A DNA stretch of 64,000 bases from Domibacillus sp. PGB-M46 (GTDB taxonomy: Bacteria > Bacillota > Bacilli > Bacillales > Domibacillaceae): contig NZ_JAKGCR010000001.1 of assembly GCF_022668875.1 (NCBI RefSeq), forward strand, positions 124,001 to 188,000, read 5' to 3'. This document shows positions 43,121 to 51,309 of the stretch, in pieces (position 1 is the first letter of the stretch; each line of letters opens with the position of its first letter). Under the pieces are notes generated by a model. That model made no database searches and had not been told where the DNA came from. It saw only the letters and a list, made by a program, of their open reading frames with translations. A program made the position numbers and the translations under genes.

Positions 43121-44083
43121 TTACTTGCTAATCGCTTTTTCAATTTCATCAGCCTGTTTTAAAACAGACTGCAAGCCTCCGCCTGATAAGTACCAAACGT
43201 TTGCATCAAGGTAAACGACATGATCATTTTTCACAGCTTTTGTGCTCTTTACAAGATCGTTTTCTACAACCTGTTTTACAGAAGACTCTCCGTCTACAAC
43301 AGCCGCACCACGGTCTACAACAAACAAGTAGTCTGGATCTGTTTCTACTAAATATTCAAATGAAACGCTTTGTCCATGTGTAGATACTTCAATGTTTTCA
43401 TCAGCTGGTTTTACACCGAATACGTCATGAATAATACCGAAGCGTGACGCAGGTCCGTACGCGCTGATTTTGCCTTCATTCGCCAAAATAATAAGCCCGT
43501 TTTCGTTCATTGACGATGCTTTTTCGTTTAGTGCCGATACTTTTTCATCAATAGCTGTTAATTTTTCTTTTACTTCTGCTTCTTTATCAAAAATTTGACC
43601 GATTGTTGTGGCATTTTTCTTGAATGATTCCATGTAGTTCGACTCATCAACAGCAAGATAAACAGTCGGCGCAATCTCCGCAAATTGGTCGTACAAGTCC
43701 ATTTGACGGCCGGAAATGATAATTAAATCGGGTGCAAGTTCATTGATTTTTTCAAAATCCGGCTCTTTTAAGCTGCCCGTGTTTGCGTACTTTTCATCTT
43801 CAAATTGTGAAAGATAATCCGGAATACCTTCTTTTGGAAGACCGGCCGGCTCAACTCCAAGTTCTGCCATTGTATCAAGTGAACCAAAATCAAATACAAC
43901 TACTTTTTCCGGGTTAACCGGCACTGTTGTTTCACCAAGCTCATGTGTTACGGTTACTTCTTTTGGTGTTTCATTGCCCTCCGCCGGCTCTGTTTCTGCT
44001 TTCTCGCCGGAAGTTGATGAACTGCATGCCGCTGCGATTACCGCAAAAACAGCCATAACGATAAATAACAAATATTTTTTCAT
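43121..44083 (-). CDS. yclQ: Iron-siderophore binding lipoprotein, YclQ-like
   Basis: 320 residues. Lipoprotein signal LLFIVMAVFAVIAAAC (Cys20 lipidated). The mature protein is a class III binding fold with VTHELGETTVPVNPEKVVVFDFGSLDTMAELGV, DLIIISGRQMDLYDQFAEIAPTVYL and a C-terminal VWYLSGGGLQSVL. Both the sequence and the gene order permease-permease-ATPase-binding protein match yclNOPQ of B. subtilis, which takes up ferric petrobactin. Ligand assignment is by homology. Last gene of the operon. Confidence 0.88.
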   Translation of the reverse strand: MKKYLLFIVMAVFAVIAAACSSSTSGEKAETEPAEGNETPKEVTVTHELGETTVPVNPEKVVVFDFGSLDTMAELGVEPAGLPKEGIPDYLSQFEDEKYANTGSLKEPDFEKINELAPDLIIISGRQMDLYDQFAEIAPTVYLAVDESNYMESFKKNATTIGQIFDKEAEVKEKLTAIDEKVSALNEKASSMNENGLIILANEGKISAYGPASRFGIIHDVFGVKPADENIEVSTHGQSVSFEYLVETDPDYLFVVDRGAAVVDGESSVKQVVENDLVKSTKAVKNDHVVYLDANVWYLSGGGLQSVLKQADEIEKAISK

Positions 44084-44098
44084 AATGCTCTCCTTTTA

Positions 44099-44857
44099 TC
44101 AGCTAAAATACACACATATTTTTTGATTGTTAATTTCCTGAATAGACATATCCATGCCATATACCTGTTTGAGTGTCAACGTGGTAATAATCTCATTGAC
44201 CGTTCCCTGCGCTTCAATTTTGCCGTCTTTTAGGGCCACAATATAATCTGAATAAACAGAGGCAAAATTGATATCATGGATGACAATCAGAACCGTTTTA
44301 CCAAGTTCATCTGCAAGGCGGCGCAGCACTTTCATAATTTGAACAGAGTGCTTCATATCCAAATTGTTCAGCGGCTCATCTAATAGAATATACTCTGTGT
44401 CCTGAGCGATGGTCATCGCGATAAACGCCCGCTGCTTTTGCCCGCCGGACAGCTGGTCTAAGTAGCGATCCTGCAGTTCCTCAAGCTCCATGTAACGAAG
44501 CGCTTCGTCAATGTGAACGTGGTCTTCTTTTGTTAATTTCCCTTGTGAGTAAGGGAAACGTCCGAAGGCGACAAGGTCACGGACCGACAAACGCAGGTTT
44601 AGATGATTAGACTGCTTTAAAATAGCCATTTTCTTGGCTAAATCTCTGCTTTTTGTTTCGTTTACTTTTTGCCCGTCGATCAGCACTTCACCAGTATCCG
44701 CACTCATCAAGCGGCTGATAATGGATAAAAGCGTACTTTTCCCGGCACCGTTCGGACCAATAAACGATGTGATTTTTCCCTTTTGAATATTGACTGACAC
44801 ATCATCAACAACTGCTTTTAATCCGTATGATTTCGAGACAGACTGCACTTCTACCAT
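44099..44857 (-). CDS. yclP: Iron-siderophore ABC ATPase, YclP-like
   Basis: 252 residues: Walker A GPNGAGKST, Q-loop ILKQSNHLNLRLSV, signature LSGGQKQRAFIAM, Walker B YILLDEPLNNLD, H-loop VIHDINFASVYSD. FecE/FhuC-type ATPase. Its start overlaps the upstream permease stop by 1 base and it is 15 bases ahead of the binding-protein gene. Confidence 0.9.
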   Translation of the reverse strand: MVEVQSVSKSYGLKAVVDDVSVNIQKGKITSFIGPNGAGKSTLLSIISRLMSADTGEVLIDGQKVNETKSRDLAKKMAILKQSNHLNLRLSVRDLVAFGRFPYSQGKLTKEDHVHIDEALRYMELEELQDRYLDQLSGGQKQRAFIAMTIAQDTEYILLDEPLNNLDMKHSVQIMKVLRRLADELGKTVLIVIHDINFASVYSDYIVALKDGKIEAQGTVNEIITTLTLKQVYGMDMSIQEINNQKICVYFS

Positions 44858-45804
44858 TATTTTTTACTCTCCCTTAACAATAAATATATAAAGTAAATGC
44901 CGCCGATAAAGTTAATGATCACGCTAAGCTGCGTAGAAAAAGTAAACACATGTTCAACGATCATTTGACCGCCGGCAAGCGCCGCAATCGACACAAGTAT
45001 CGAAGCAAAAATAAGAACGGAATGTTTGTAGGTTTTAAACATTTCATAGGCCACATTCACAACGAGCAAGCCAAGAAACGTAATCGGACCAACGAGCGCC
45101 GTGGCAACGGAAATAAGAACAGCAATAATAACAAGCAGCCGTTTGACCGTATAATCGTACTCAACTCCAAGGTTAATCGCTGTTTCTTTTCCGAGTGAAA
45201 GAACATCAAGATACTTAAAAAATTTCATTAAATACAGTAGCATAGCGGCAGTAATCACGGCTGCCATCATCAAAACCTCTGTCTGGACATTGTTAAAGCT
45301 CGCAAACATCCGGTCTTGAATAATTTGAAATTCATTTGGATCAATCAATACCTGCATAAATGAGGTAAAGCTGCCGAAAAACGTACCGAAAATAAGACCA
45401 AGCAGAAGCAAGAAGTAAATGCTCTGCCCTTCTCTGCGAAAAAGCAGCCGGTACAACACAAGTGCAAACAGTACCATAAAGCCGATTGAAATCGCAAAGT
45501 TCACCTGCTTGTTCATGACTGTCAGGCTGGTCGAGCCAAGGAAAAATACAAGCGTTGTCTGCACGAGCATATACAAGGAGTCAAGCCCGATAATGCTTGG
45601 CGTTAAGATCCGGTTGTTCGTTACCGTTTGAAACAGCAGTGTAGCGACTGCAATAACTGTTCCTGTCAGTACAATCGCTGCAATTTTTTCTGCCCGTCTT
45701 GGCAGAGCATAGTCCCAATTAGGTCCAAGCTCAATAAACATATAGCCGGCGATCGAAGCTGCCGACAGCAAAATTAGTATGATCAGTTTGCCCTTTTCAC
45801 GCAT
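44857..45804 (-). CDS. yclO: Iron-siderophore ABC permease, YclO-like
   Basis: 315 residues, FecCD-type with nine or ten helices; GTVIAVATLLFQTVTNNRILTPSIIGLDSLYMLVQT and LGKETAINLGVEYDYTVKRLL are family landmarks, the latter near the ATPase contact. GPITFLGLLVVNVAYEMFKTYKHSVL follows. It overlaps the yclN-like gene by 8 bases. Confidence 0.9.
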   Translation of the reverse strand: MREKGKLIILILLSAASIAGYMFIELGPNWDYALPRRAEKIAAIVLTGTVIAVATLLFQTVTNNRILTPSIIGLDSLYMLVQTTLVFFLGSTSLTVMNKQVNFAISIGFMVLFALVLYRLLFRREGQSIYFLLLLGLIFGTFFGSFTSFMQVLIDPNEFQIIQDRMFASFNNVQTEVLMMAAVITAAMLLYLMKFFKYLDVLSLGKETAINLGVEYDYTVKRLLVIIAVLISVATALVGPITFLGLLVVNVAYEMFKTYKHSVLIFASILVSIAALAGGQMIVEHVFTFSTQLSVIINFIGGIYFIYLLLRESKK

Positions 45805-46747
45805 AATCCCGTCTCCTCATCAGCAAGTAAATAAAAATCCCGCTCCCAATAACGCCAACCGTTAAACCGATTGGAATTTCATACGGGAAAATGATGATTC
45901 GCCCGAGAATATCGCAGAACAAAATGAAGACGGCTCCTAAAAGCGCGGTATCAAACAAGCTGTTTTTTAAATTGTCCCCCCGGTAAATCGACACAATATT
46001 CGGAACAACGAGACCAAGAAACGGAATAAGCCCGACTGTCAGAACAACGAGTGTGGTGGACAGCGCCACTATCACGAGCCCGACGTTTACAGCCTGCTTA
46101 TAGTTCAAGCCGAGATTTTTCGCAAAATCCTCTCCCATTCCGGCGATCGTAAACCGGTCGGCGAAGAAGTAAGCAATCACAACAAGCGGAATACTTATGT
46201 ACAGCATTTCATAGCGCCCGGCTGTAATCATGGAAAAGTCTCCCTGCAGCCAAGCTGACATGTTTTGAATCAAATCGTGCTTGTACGCAAAAAATGTTGT
46301 GATGGAACTGATAATATTTCCAAACATAAGCCCGACAAGTGGAATAAAAATAGGATCTTTCATTTTAATCCGATCAAGGATCTTCATAAATAGAAACGTG
46401 CCGGCAAGAGAAAATAGAAAAGCAATAACCATTTTTTCAAATGGACCAGCCGACGTAAAGACAATCAGCGCAATGAGGATACCAAACCGGGCGGAATCCA
46501 TCGTTCCCGCTGTAGTTGGCGAAACAAATTTGTTGCGGCTCAGCTGCTGCATAATAAAGCCGCTGATACTGAGTGTTACTCCGGCAATTAAAATACTGAT
46601 CAGCCGTGGAACCCGGCTCTGCCAAAAAATCTGCGTCTGGTGATCGCTAAACCGAAACAAATCCAACGGCGAAATAGTGGTAACGCCGATAAACAGTGAA
46701 GCAAAAGATAATAAAATAAGCAATAATACTAAGTAACGTTTTTTCAT
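45797..46747 (-). CDS. yclN: Iron-siderophore ABC permease, YclN-like
   Basis: 316 residues, FecCD-type. ISILIAGVTLSISGFIMQQLSRNKFVSPTTAGTMDSARFG contains the conserved GxxLxxxGxxxQxxxxNxLxxPxxxG pattern; GEDFAKNLGLNYKQAVNVGL and GLIPFLGLVVPNIVSIYRGDN follow. First gene of the operon; a Fur-like box lies 46 bases upstream. Confidence 0.9.
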   Translation of the reverse strand: MKKRYLVLLLILLSFASLFIGVTTISPLDLFRFSDHQTQIFWQSRVPRLISILIAGVTLSISGFIMQQLSRNKFVSPTTAGTMDSARFGILIALIVFTSAGPFEKMVIAFLFSLAGTFLFMKILDRIKMKDPIFIPLVGLMFGNIISSITTFFAYKHDLIQNMSAWLQGDFSMITAGRYEMLYISIPLVVIAYFFADRFTIAGMGEDFAKNLGLNYKQAVNVGLVIVALSTTLVVLTVGLIPFLGLVVPNIVSIYRGDNLKNSLFDTALLGAVFILFCDILGRIIIFPYEIPIGLTVGVIGSGIFIYLLMRRRDYA

Positions 46748-46792
46748 TCATTTGCCCTACCCTTTATATTGCTGTCAGGCAGTTAGTGATAG

Positions 46793-46807
46793 AGAGATTC
46801 ATTCTCA
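46793..46807. promoter_or_regulatory. Fur-like box upstream of yclN
   Basis: Minus strand TGAGAATGAATCTCT matches 10-11 of the 14 defined positions of TGATAATNATTATCA. Position and operon function support iron control. Confidence 0.6.
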
Positions 46808-46821
46808 ATTGAAGCGAAAGA

Positions 46822-46846
46822 TAAAAGCCGATTGGAAACCGGCATC
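46822..46846 (-). terminator. Weak terminator after the MarR gene
   Basis: Minus strand GCCG, 9-nt loop, CGGC then TTTTATC. Short stem; tentative. Confidence 0.4.
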
Positions 46847-46850
46847 CTTT

Positions 46851-47279
46851 CTACGACAAATTGCGTCGGATACGATCCAGCGTGCGCAGGCACTGTTCAA
46901 ATTCAGCCGGATCAATTCCATTTGATGCATCTTGTATGGTTTGAAAAGCGATCGCTGTATAATCGTCCTTCATCCGCTTGCTTTCTTCCGTTAAAAAAAC
47001 AAGATTTACCCGTTTATCCGTCGGATGCGGACGCCGTTCAACGAGCCCATTTCGTTCCATATTTGCAACAAGACGCGACACACTTGGCTCATCCCGTTCA
47101 TTTAACACAGCAAGAGATTGCTGCGTTTGACCGTCCCTTTCAAACAAGCGGCTTAACAATTGCCATTGTTCATGGGTAATTGGATAGCCATTGGATCGAA
47201 AATGCTGATTCAACCTGTTCGTCATCAGACGCGAGCTTTGAAACAGCTTATATCCGAGTGAATCATCCAGCTTATACAT
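46851..47279 (-). CDS. MarR-family regulator
   Basis: 142 residues: LGYKLFQSSRLMTNRLNQHFRSNGYPITHEQWQLLSRLFERDGQTQQSLAVLNERDEPSVSRLVANMERNGLVERRPHPTDKRVNLVFLTEESKRM shows the MarR winged helix with the D-x-R wing. It is between the haem-degrading enzyme and the siderophore importer on the same strand but with separate control. Two inverted repeats lie on its own promoter, which points to autoregulation. The ligand is unknown. Confidence 0.88.
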   Translation of the reverse strand: MYKLDDSLGYKLFQSSRLMTNRLNQHFRSNGYPITHEQWQLLSRLFERDGQTQQSLAVLNERDEPSVSRLVANMERNGLVERRPHPTDKRVNLVFLTEESKRMKDDYTAIAFQTIQDASNGIDPAEFEQCLRTLDRIRRNLS

Positions 47280-47305
47280 AGCTCTTCACCTCTAACAGCT
47301 TATCT

Positions 47306-47341
47306 CCATTATTGTAATGGAAATAACTTGTCTGTGCAAGT
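47306..47341 (-). promoter_or_regulatory. marR promoter with overlapping operators
   Basis: Minus strand -35 TTGCAC (47334-47339), spacer 17, -10 TACAAT (47311-47316). ACTTG-N6-CAAGT (47326-47341) covers the -35 and CCATTA-TTG-TAATGG (47306-47320) covers the -10. Confidence 0.7.
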
Positions 47342-47351
47342 ATATGTCGTA

Positions 47352-47663
47352 TTAAACGGATGCGGGCAATGATGCTTCTACAAACGTTTCGTTTTTAAAA
47401 TCCAGGATGTAATCCGGTTTTTCCCGTTTGGTGCGGTGACCGGCAATGTGAATCGGACTTTTCTTCCACCCTTTATAGGCTTCTTCTGATTCCCAATGGA
47501 TCGCCACAATCACTTTTTCATCTTCTTTACTGCGTGAACGGACCCAAATTTTTTTATCGATAAAGCCATCCATTTCCGCCATGGCATTTTTTCCTTGAAA
47601 GTTCTCAACGACCAAGTGGGATGTGCCCGGTTTTACCGTTATGGTTTTCATTTCAACAAACAC
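47352..47663 (-). CDS. IsdG/HmoA-like haem monooxygenase
   Basis: 103 residues from GTG 47661-47663, preceded by AAGGAGGG; the longer open frame runs into the Fur box and has no site. MFVEMKTITVKPGTSHLVVENFQ, GFIDKKIWVR and VAIHWESEEAYKGWKKSPIHIAGHR show the dimeric ferredoxin-like fold of antibiotic-biosynthesis/haem monooxygenases; the Trp in VAIHWES and the His near SPIHIAGH fit the IsdG group. It would open haem to release iron. The Fur box in its leader supports this. Confidence 0.83.
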   Translation of the reverse strand: MFVEMKTITVKPGTSHLVVENFQGKNAMAEMDGFIDKKIWVRSRSKEDEKVIVAIHWESEEAYKGWKKSPIHIAGHRTKREKPDYILDFKNETFVEASLPASV

Positions 47664-47715
47664 GGTTTCCCTCCTTTTCACCAAAATGAAATTGTTTTTT
47701 ACTCTATCATTATAT

Positions 47716-47730
47716 TGATAATGATTTTCA
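47716..47730. promoter_or_regulatory. Fur box between haem monooxygenase and MMPL genes
   Basis: TGATAATGATTTTCA matches 13 of 14 defined positions of the Bacillus 7-1-7 box; an overlapping ATCATTAT/ATAATGAT inverted repeat extends it to the left. It lies between two divergent genes. Confidence 0.75.
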
Positions 47731-47822
47731 GTGTCAATGAGAAGTTCACTAAATGAATTGTTTTCCCGTTTGGCAGATTTTCCTTTATCATGAAACAAGA
47801 AAGAAAAAAAGGAGATGCTTCC

Positions 47823-49970
47823 ATGAAAAAACAATCGTTTGCAATTCATTTCTGGAAACCGATTCTTATTTTTTGGCTGATTGCGGCGGCTGTTTTTGGA
47901 TTCTTTGCTGCTAAGCTTCCTGCCAAGCTTGAAGGAGACGGTTTTCGGACAGATGGTGACTATGAAGTGGTTCAGCAGGCGCTGCATGATACATTTCATT
48001 TTCCAGAACAGACCCTGCTTGTTTTATTTGAAAAGAGGAATCATGAATCCTCTAAGACCTTTCAAACAAACATTAGCTCTGTCTTAGATGAAATTGACCA
48101 GACTGTATCGCCATCTGCCATCGATTCACCTCTTGAAAACAAAGAATGGCTGAAAGAGGACATCGCTTATGCCGCCATTCATTTTGATGATCCGTCAAAG
48201 CCAATGGATCCTGTGATTGATGACGTGCGGGCTATTTTAGCAAAAGAAGACGGCATCTCGCTGACAGGCGGACCTGTTATCTCAAAAGATATTAATCAAG
48301 CGAGCCAGGATGATTTAAAACGAGCCGAACTGATTGGACTGCCCGTGGCGCTTATCGTGCTCCTGCTTGCTCTTGGAGCCGTGGTCGCTTCGATTCTTCC
48401 ACTTGTGATTGGCGGAATGACGATTATTGTCGGCTTCGGGATTTTATCGTTTATAGCCGACTCGGTTGATTTGGCTATCTTCATTTTAAATATCGCTCCA
48501 ATGCTTGGACTGGCACTGTCGATTGACTTTTCACTTTTATTTATTAATCGTTATAAAGAAGAACGCTCCCGTGGCCGGTCAATCGATGAAGCGATCGGGA
48601 TTACACAGGCAAAAGCCGGCCACTCCATTCTTTTTTCCGCTTTGTGCGTATTTATCGGACTTGGCTCAGTGCTGCTGATCGACATTGATATTTTTAAAAA
48701 TGTGGCCATTGGCGGTATGACTGTTATTGCGGTCGCGGTGGTCGCGTCCATGACACTGCTTCCGGCGCTTCTAAAGCTTCTTGGCAGCCGGATTTACAAA
48801 GGACGGATTTTGCGTATCTCAGGAAACTCTGCCAGCCGGTGGCGCTTATTTGCCCGATTCGTGATGAAGCGTCCTATTTTAGTCGCGCTGCTTGCTCTTT
48901 TTCTGCTCGGCACAGCGGTGATTCCAGGGAAAAACATGCACCTGGCCATTCCAGCAGCAGATTCATTGCCGACTACGTTTGAATCCCGTACGGCTTACGA
49001 TAAAATTGAAGAGAACTTTATGAAAGATACGGCTTCAACGGTGTATGCAGTCGCTGAACGAAAAAACGGCTGGCTTGATGAAGACGGATTAACGGTTATG
49101 AAAGAACTGGAACAGAAATTAAAGCAGAGCGAAACCGTGAGCGGTGTAGAAACCTTGTTTTCCATAAGCGGCCAGCGTGATCCGGCTATACTTGCGGCTT
49201 CTCTTGAAAATCCGCAAACAGCCGCAAAGCTTGAGCCGGCAATTGAAGGCTTTATTCAGGGAGACAAGCTCTTGCTTCCCATTTCTCTTAACGCAGAAGC
49301 CGCCTCTGACGAAGCTCAGACAGTGGTTCGGAACTGGAGCGAAGACGACTGGCCGGTAAAGATTACATTTGGCGGACAGCCTAAATTTAACCAGGAGCTG
49401 TATGATGAAATTTTTGATAAAGCAGTCCCTGTGCTGGCGGTTATCTTGATTTCTACCTTTTTTATTTTAATGATTGCGTTCCGATCGGTTCTGATTCCGC
49501 TCAAAGCGATTATCATGAATGTTCTCAGCCTTGCTGCTACGTTTGGTATTCTTGTCTGGCTGTTTCAAGGAGGGCATCTTGGAATGGAACCAGCTTCTGT
49601 TTCTCTTATTCTGCCGGTGCTCGTTTTCAGTCTCGTGTTTGGCCTAAGCATGGACTATGAAGTGTTTCTCATCTCCCGCATTCGTGAATTTTATATGGAC
49701 ACATATGACAATGCATATGCGACTGTAGAAGGGCTTGCAAGCACAAGTAAAATTATCACTTCCGCTGCTGCCATTATGATCGCTATTACCGGCGCTTTTG
49801 CTTTTACCGGCGTTGTGCCAGTAAAACAAATTGGAATCGGTATTGCGATGGCCATTGCGATCGATGCGACCATCGTGCGCCTGCTGCTTGTGCCCAGCTT
49901 AATGAAACTGCTTGGCGCAGCCAACTGGTGGATGCCGTTTCAAAAAAAACCAAAAAAGCAGTCTTCTTAA
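47823..49970 (+). CDS. MMPL/RND-type membrane exporter, YdfJ-like
   Basis: 715 residues from ATG 47823 (AAGGAGATGCTTCC ahead). Two repeats of one helix, an extracellular loop and five helices: the first helix PILIFWLIAAAVFGFF, MMPL core VALIVLLLALGAVVASILPLVIGGM and SIDFSLLFINRYKEERSRG, then the second loop (residues about 380-530) and LVFGLSMDYEVFLISRIREFY with the conserved Asp of the proton path. MMPL proteins export lipids, siderophores or drugs. The Fur box upstream hints at a siderophore or haem-related role; this is inference. Confidence 0.9.
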   Translation: MKKQSFAIHFWKPILIFWLIAAAVFGFFAAKLPAKLEGDGFRTDGDYEVVQQALHDTFHFPEQTLLVLFEKRNHESSKTFQTNISSVLDEIDQTVSPSAIDSPLENKEWLKEDIAYAAIHFDDPSKPMDPVIDDVRAILAKEDGISLTGGPVISKDINQASQDDLKRAELIGLPVALIVLLLALGAVVASILPLVIGGMTIIVGFGILSFIADSVDLAIFILNIAPMLGLALSIDFSLLFINRYKEERSRGRSIDEAIGITQAKAGHSILFSALCVFIGLGSVLLIDIDIFKNVAIGGMTVIAVAVVASMTLLPALLKLLGSRIYKGRILRISGNSASRWRLFARFVMKRPILVALLALFLLGTAVIPGKNMHLAIPAADSLPTTFESRTAYDKIEENFMKDTASTVYAVAERKNGWLDEDGLTVMKELEQKLKQSETVSGVETLFSISGQRDPAILAASLENPQTAAKLEPAIEGFIQGDKLLLPISLNAEAASDEAQTVVRNWSEDDWPVKITFGGQPKFNQELYDEIFDKAVPVLAVILISTFFILMIAFRSVLIPLKAIIMNVLSLAATFGILVWLFQGGHLGMEPASVSLILPVLVFSLVFGLSMDYEVFLISRIREFYMDTYDNAYATVEGLASTSKIITSAAAIMIAITGAFAFTGVVPVKQIGIGIAMAIAIDATIVRLLLVPSLMKLLGAANWWMPFQKKPKKQSS

Positions 49971-49988
49971 ACAGAAGACTGCTTTTTG
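49952..49988. terminator. Bidirectional terminator
   Basis: AAAAAGCAGTCTTCT, TAAAC loop, AGAAGACTGCTTTTT; overlaps the MMPL stop codon and serves the convergent DUF2268 gene. Confidence 0.87.
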
Positions 49989-49999
49989 CGAGCCTGCAT

Positions 50000-50839
50000 T
50001 CAGCTATGAAATATCGAGCCCGCGATGATTTCATCAGCGCTTTTTTGCAATAGCTCTTCTACTTTAAATGGCCCGGATCGCTCTGAAAAAGACTGGACAA
50101 TATGATAGCCGATACAATACCCAATCCATTTGGGAAGGCGGCGATCTTTTTTTCCATATAAAAAATCATGCTGTAGTTCTTTATCTGTACTCTCCAACGC
50201 AGAAACAAACGCTTTTTTCCATAGTTTCATTGCCGTTTCAAGTGAATACAGACCCACCCAGGGAGCGAGCTGCTTTTCCCCATACAGTTCTTTTACCGCA
50301 AACTCAGCTATTCCTTCTAAAACAAGGGCCTCTTTTAAACGTAAAGAATGATCCTCTCTTTTGAAATGATCTAACCAGCATACATGATTATACTCATGTG
50401 CCAGCAGGGCTTTTACTTCTTCTCTTGGTAAATCAGGTGTCAAAAACAAAAAAATAACTTTCCCGACAGCAGCTCCATTTTTCTTAGAGATAGACGCTCT
50501 GCCTCTCCAGCGTGCTTTTCGTATCGGAAAAAGAACAATATGTGCTTCAGGTCCATTCCACTTTTGCTGCAGCTCTTTGTATTCCTGTGCCGCCAGCTCC
50601 CACATACCGCTTTTATCCATCCCCTCCACGATGTCCCGTGTTTTTTCCCATTCGGATGGATCAAACAATCCGGCGGCAAGCAGGTGATAGTGAAGTTCCT
50701 CTGGGCTGAACGCTGGAAAAAAAGAGACCAGTGAGGCGCACAGTGTCTCACATTGAATAAAATACACTTCCTTTTTTCTTTTTCTTTCACACTCTCTTAT
50801 AAACTCATCCAGCCATGCTCTGCTGTTTAATACCGGCAT
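50000..50839 (-). CDS. DUF2268-family putative zinc protease
   Basis: 279 residues. The HExxH motif is HEYNH in LLAHEYNHVCWLDHF, with a downstream Glu in LEGIAEFAVKELYGE, so a gluzincin-like zinc site is expected. AHIVLFPIRKARWRGRASISKKNGAAVGKVIFLFL precedes it. No signal peptide. Related YjaZ-type proteins are of unknown substrate. Single gene ending at the shared terminator. Confidence 0.85.
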   Translation of the reverse strand: MPVLNSRAWLDEFIRECERKRKKEVYFIQCETLCASLVSFFPAFSPEELHYHLLAAGLFDPSEWEKTRDIVEGMDKSGMWELAAQEYKELQQKWNGPEAHIVLFPIRKARWRGRASISKKNGAAVGKVIFLFLTPDLPREEVKALLAHEYNHVCWLDHFKREDHSLRLKEALVLEGIAEFAVKELYGEKQLAPWVGLYSLETAMKLWKKAFVSALESTDKELQHDFLYGKKDRRLPKWIGYCIGYHIVQSFSERSGPFKVEELLQKSADEIIAGSIFHS

Positions 50840-51002
50840 GATGCTGCCTCCTTTTTCACTGTCCTTCTTATATATATATGAATAAGTTTATTTTGGAGCA
50901 GCCGTACCGTCTTTATAGAAAAAAAGTATATTTCATAGACTTTTCGTTTATCCATCTCTTTTTCTCCTGCATAAACTATGAAACAAAGAAAGGAGGAATA
51001 TC

Positions 51003-51257
51003 ATGTCTCGAGCACACTTTTATCACCTTTGCTCACAGCACACAGGAAAAAAAGTGAAAATTACCTGCCGTGATGGCAAAGTTCATACAGGAAGAATTAC
51101 CCGCGTAACGAGAGACCATGTTTGGATTCGTCCTGCCGGCTTTTTAGGAGGGTTTGGCTACGGATTTTATGGCTGGTACGGCTATGGATACGGCTATCCG
51201 GTTGCCCTGGCCGCTATTGCCGGTTTTGCCCTCGCATCTGCCTTTTTCTTATGGTAA
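51003..51257 (+). CDS. Small Gly/Tyr-rich protein with LSM-like N-terminus
   Basis: 84 residues behind AAAGGAGGAATATC. Residues 1-48 (HTGKKVKITCRDGKVHTGRITRVTRDHVWIRP) look like a small beta barrel of the LSM or SH3-like kind. Residues 50-68 are a Gly/Tyr/Phe run (FLGGFGYGFYGWYGYGYGY), and 70-84 form a short hydrophobic tail (VALAAIAGFALASAFFLW). Similar small proteins occur in Bacillaceae without known role; coat or membrane association is possible. A terminator follows at once. Confidence 0.75.
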   Translation: MSRAHFYHLCSQHTGKKVKITCRDGKVHTGRITRVTRDHVWIRPAGFLGGFGYGFYGWYGYGYGYPVALAAIAGFALASAFFLW

Positions 51258-51263
51258 AAAAAT

Positions 51264-51300
51264 AAAAAAAACGGTCATCTTATGCAGGATGACCGTTTTT
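51264..51300. terminator. Bidirectional terminator
   Basis: AAAACGGTCATC, loop TTATGCAG, GATGACCGTTTT between convergent genes. Confidence 0.86.
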
Positions 51301-51309
51301 AAAAGTGGG

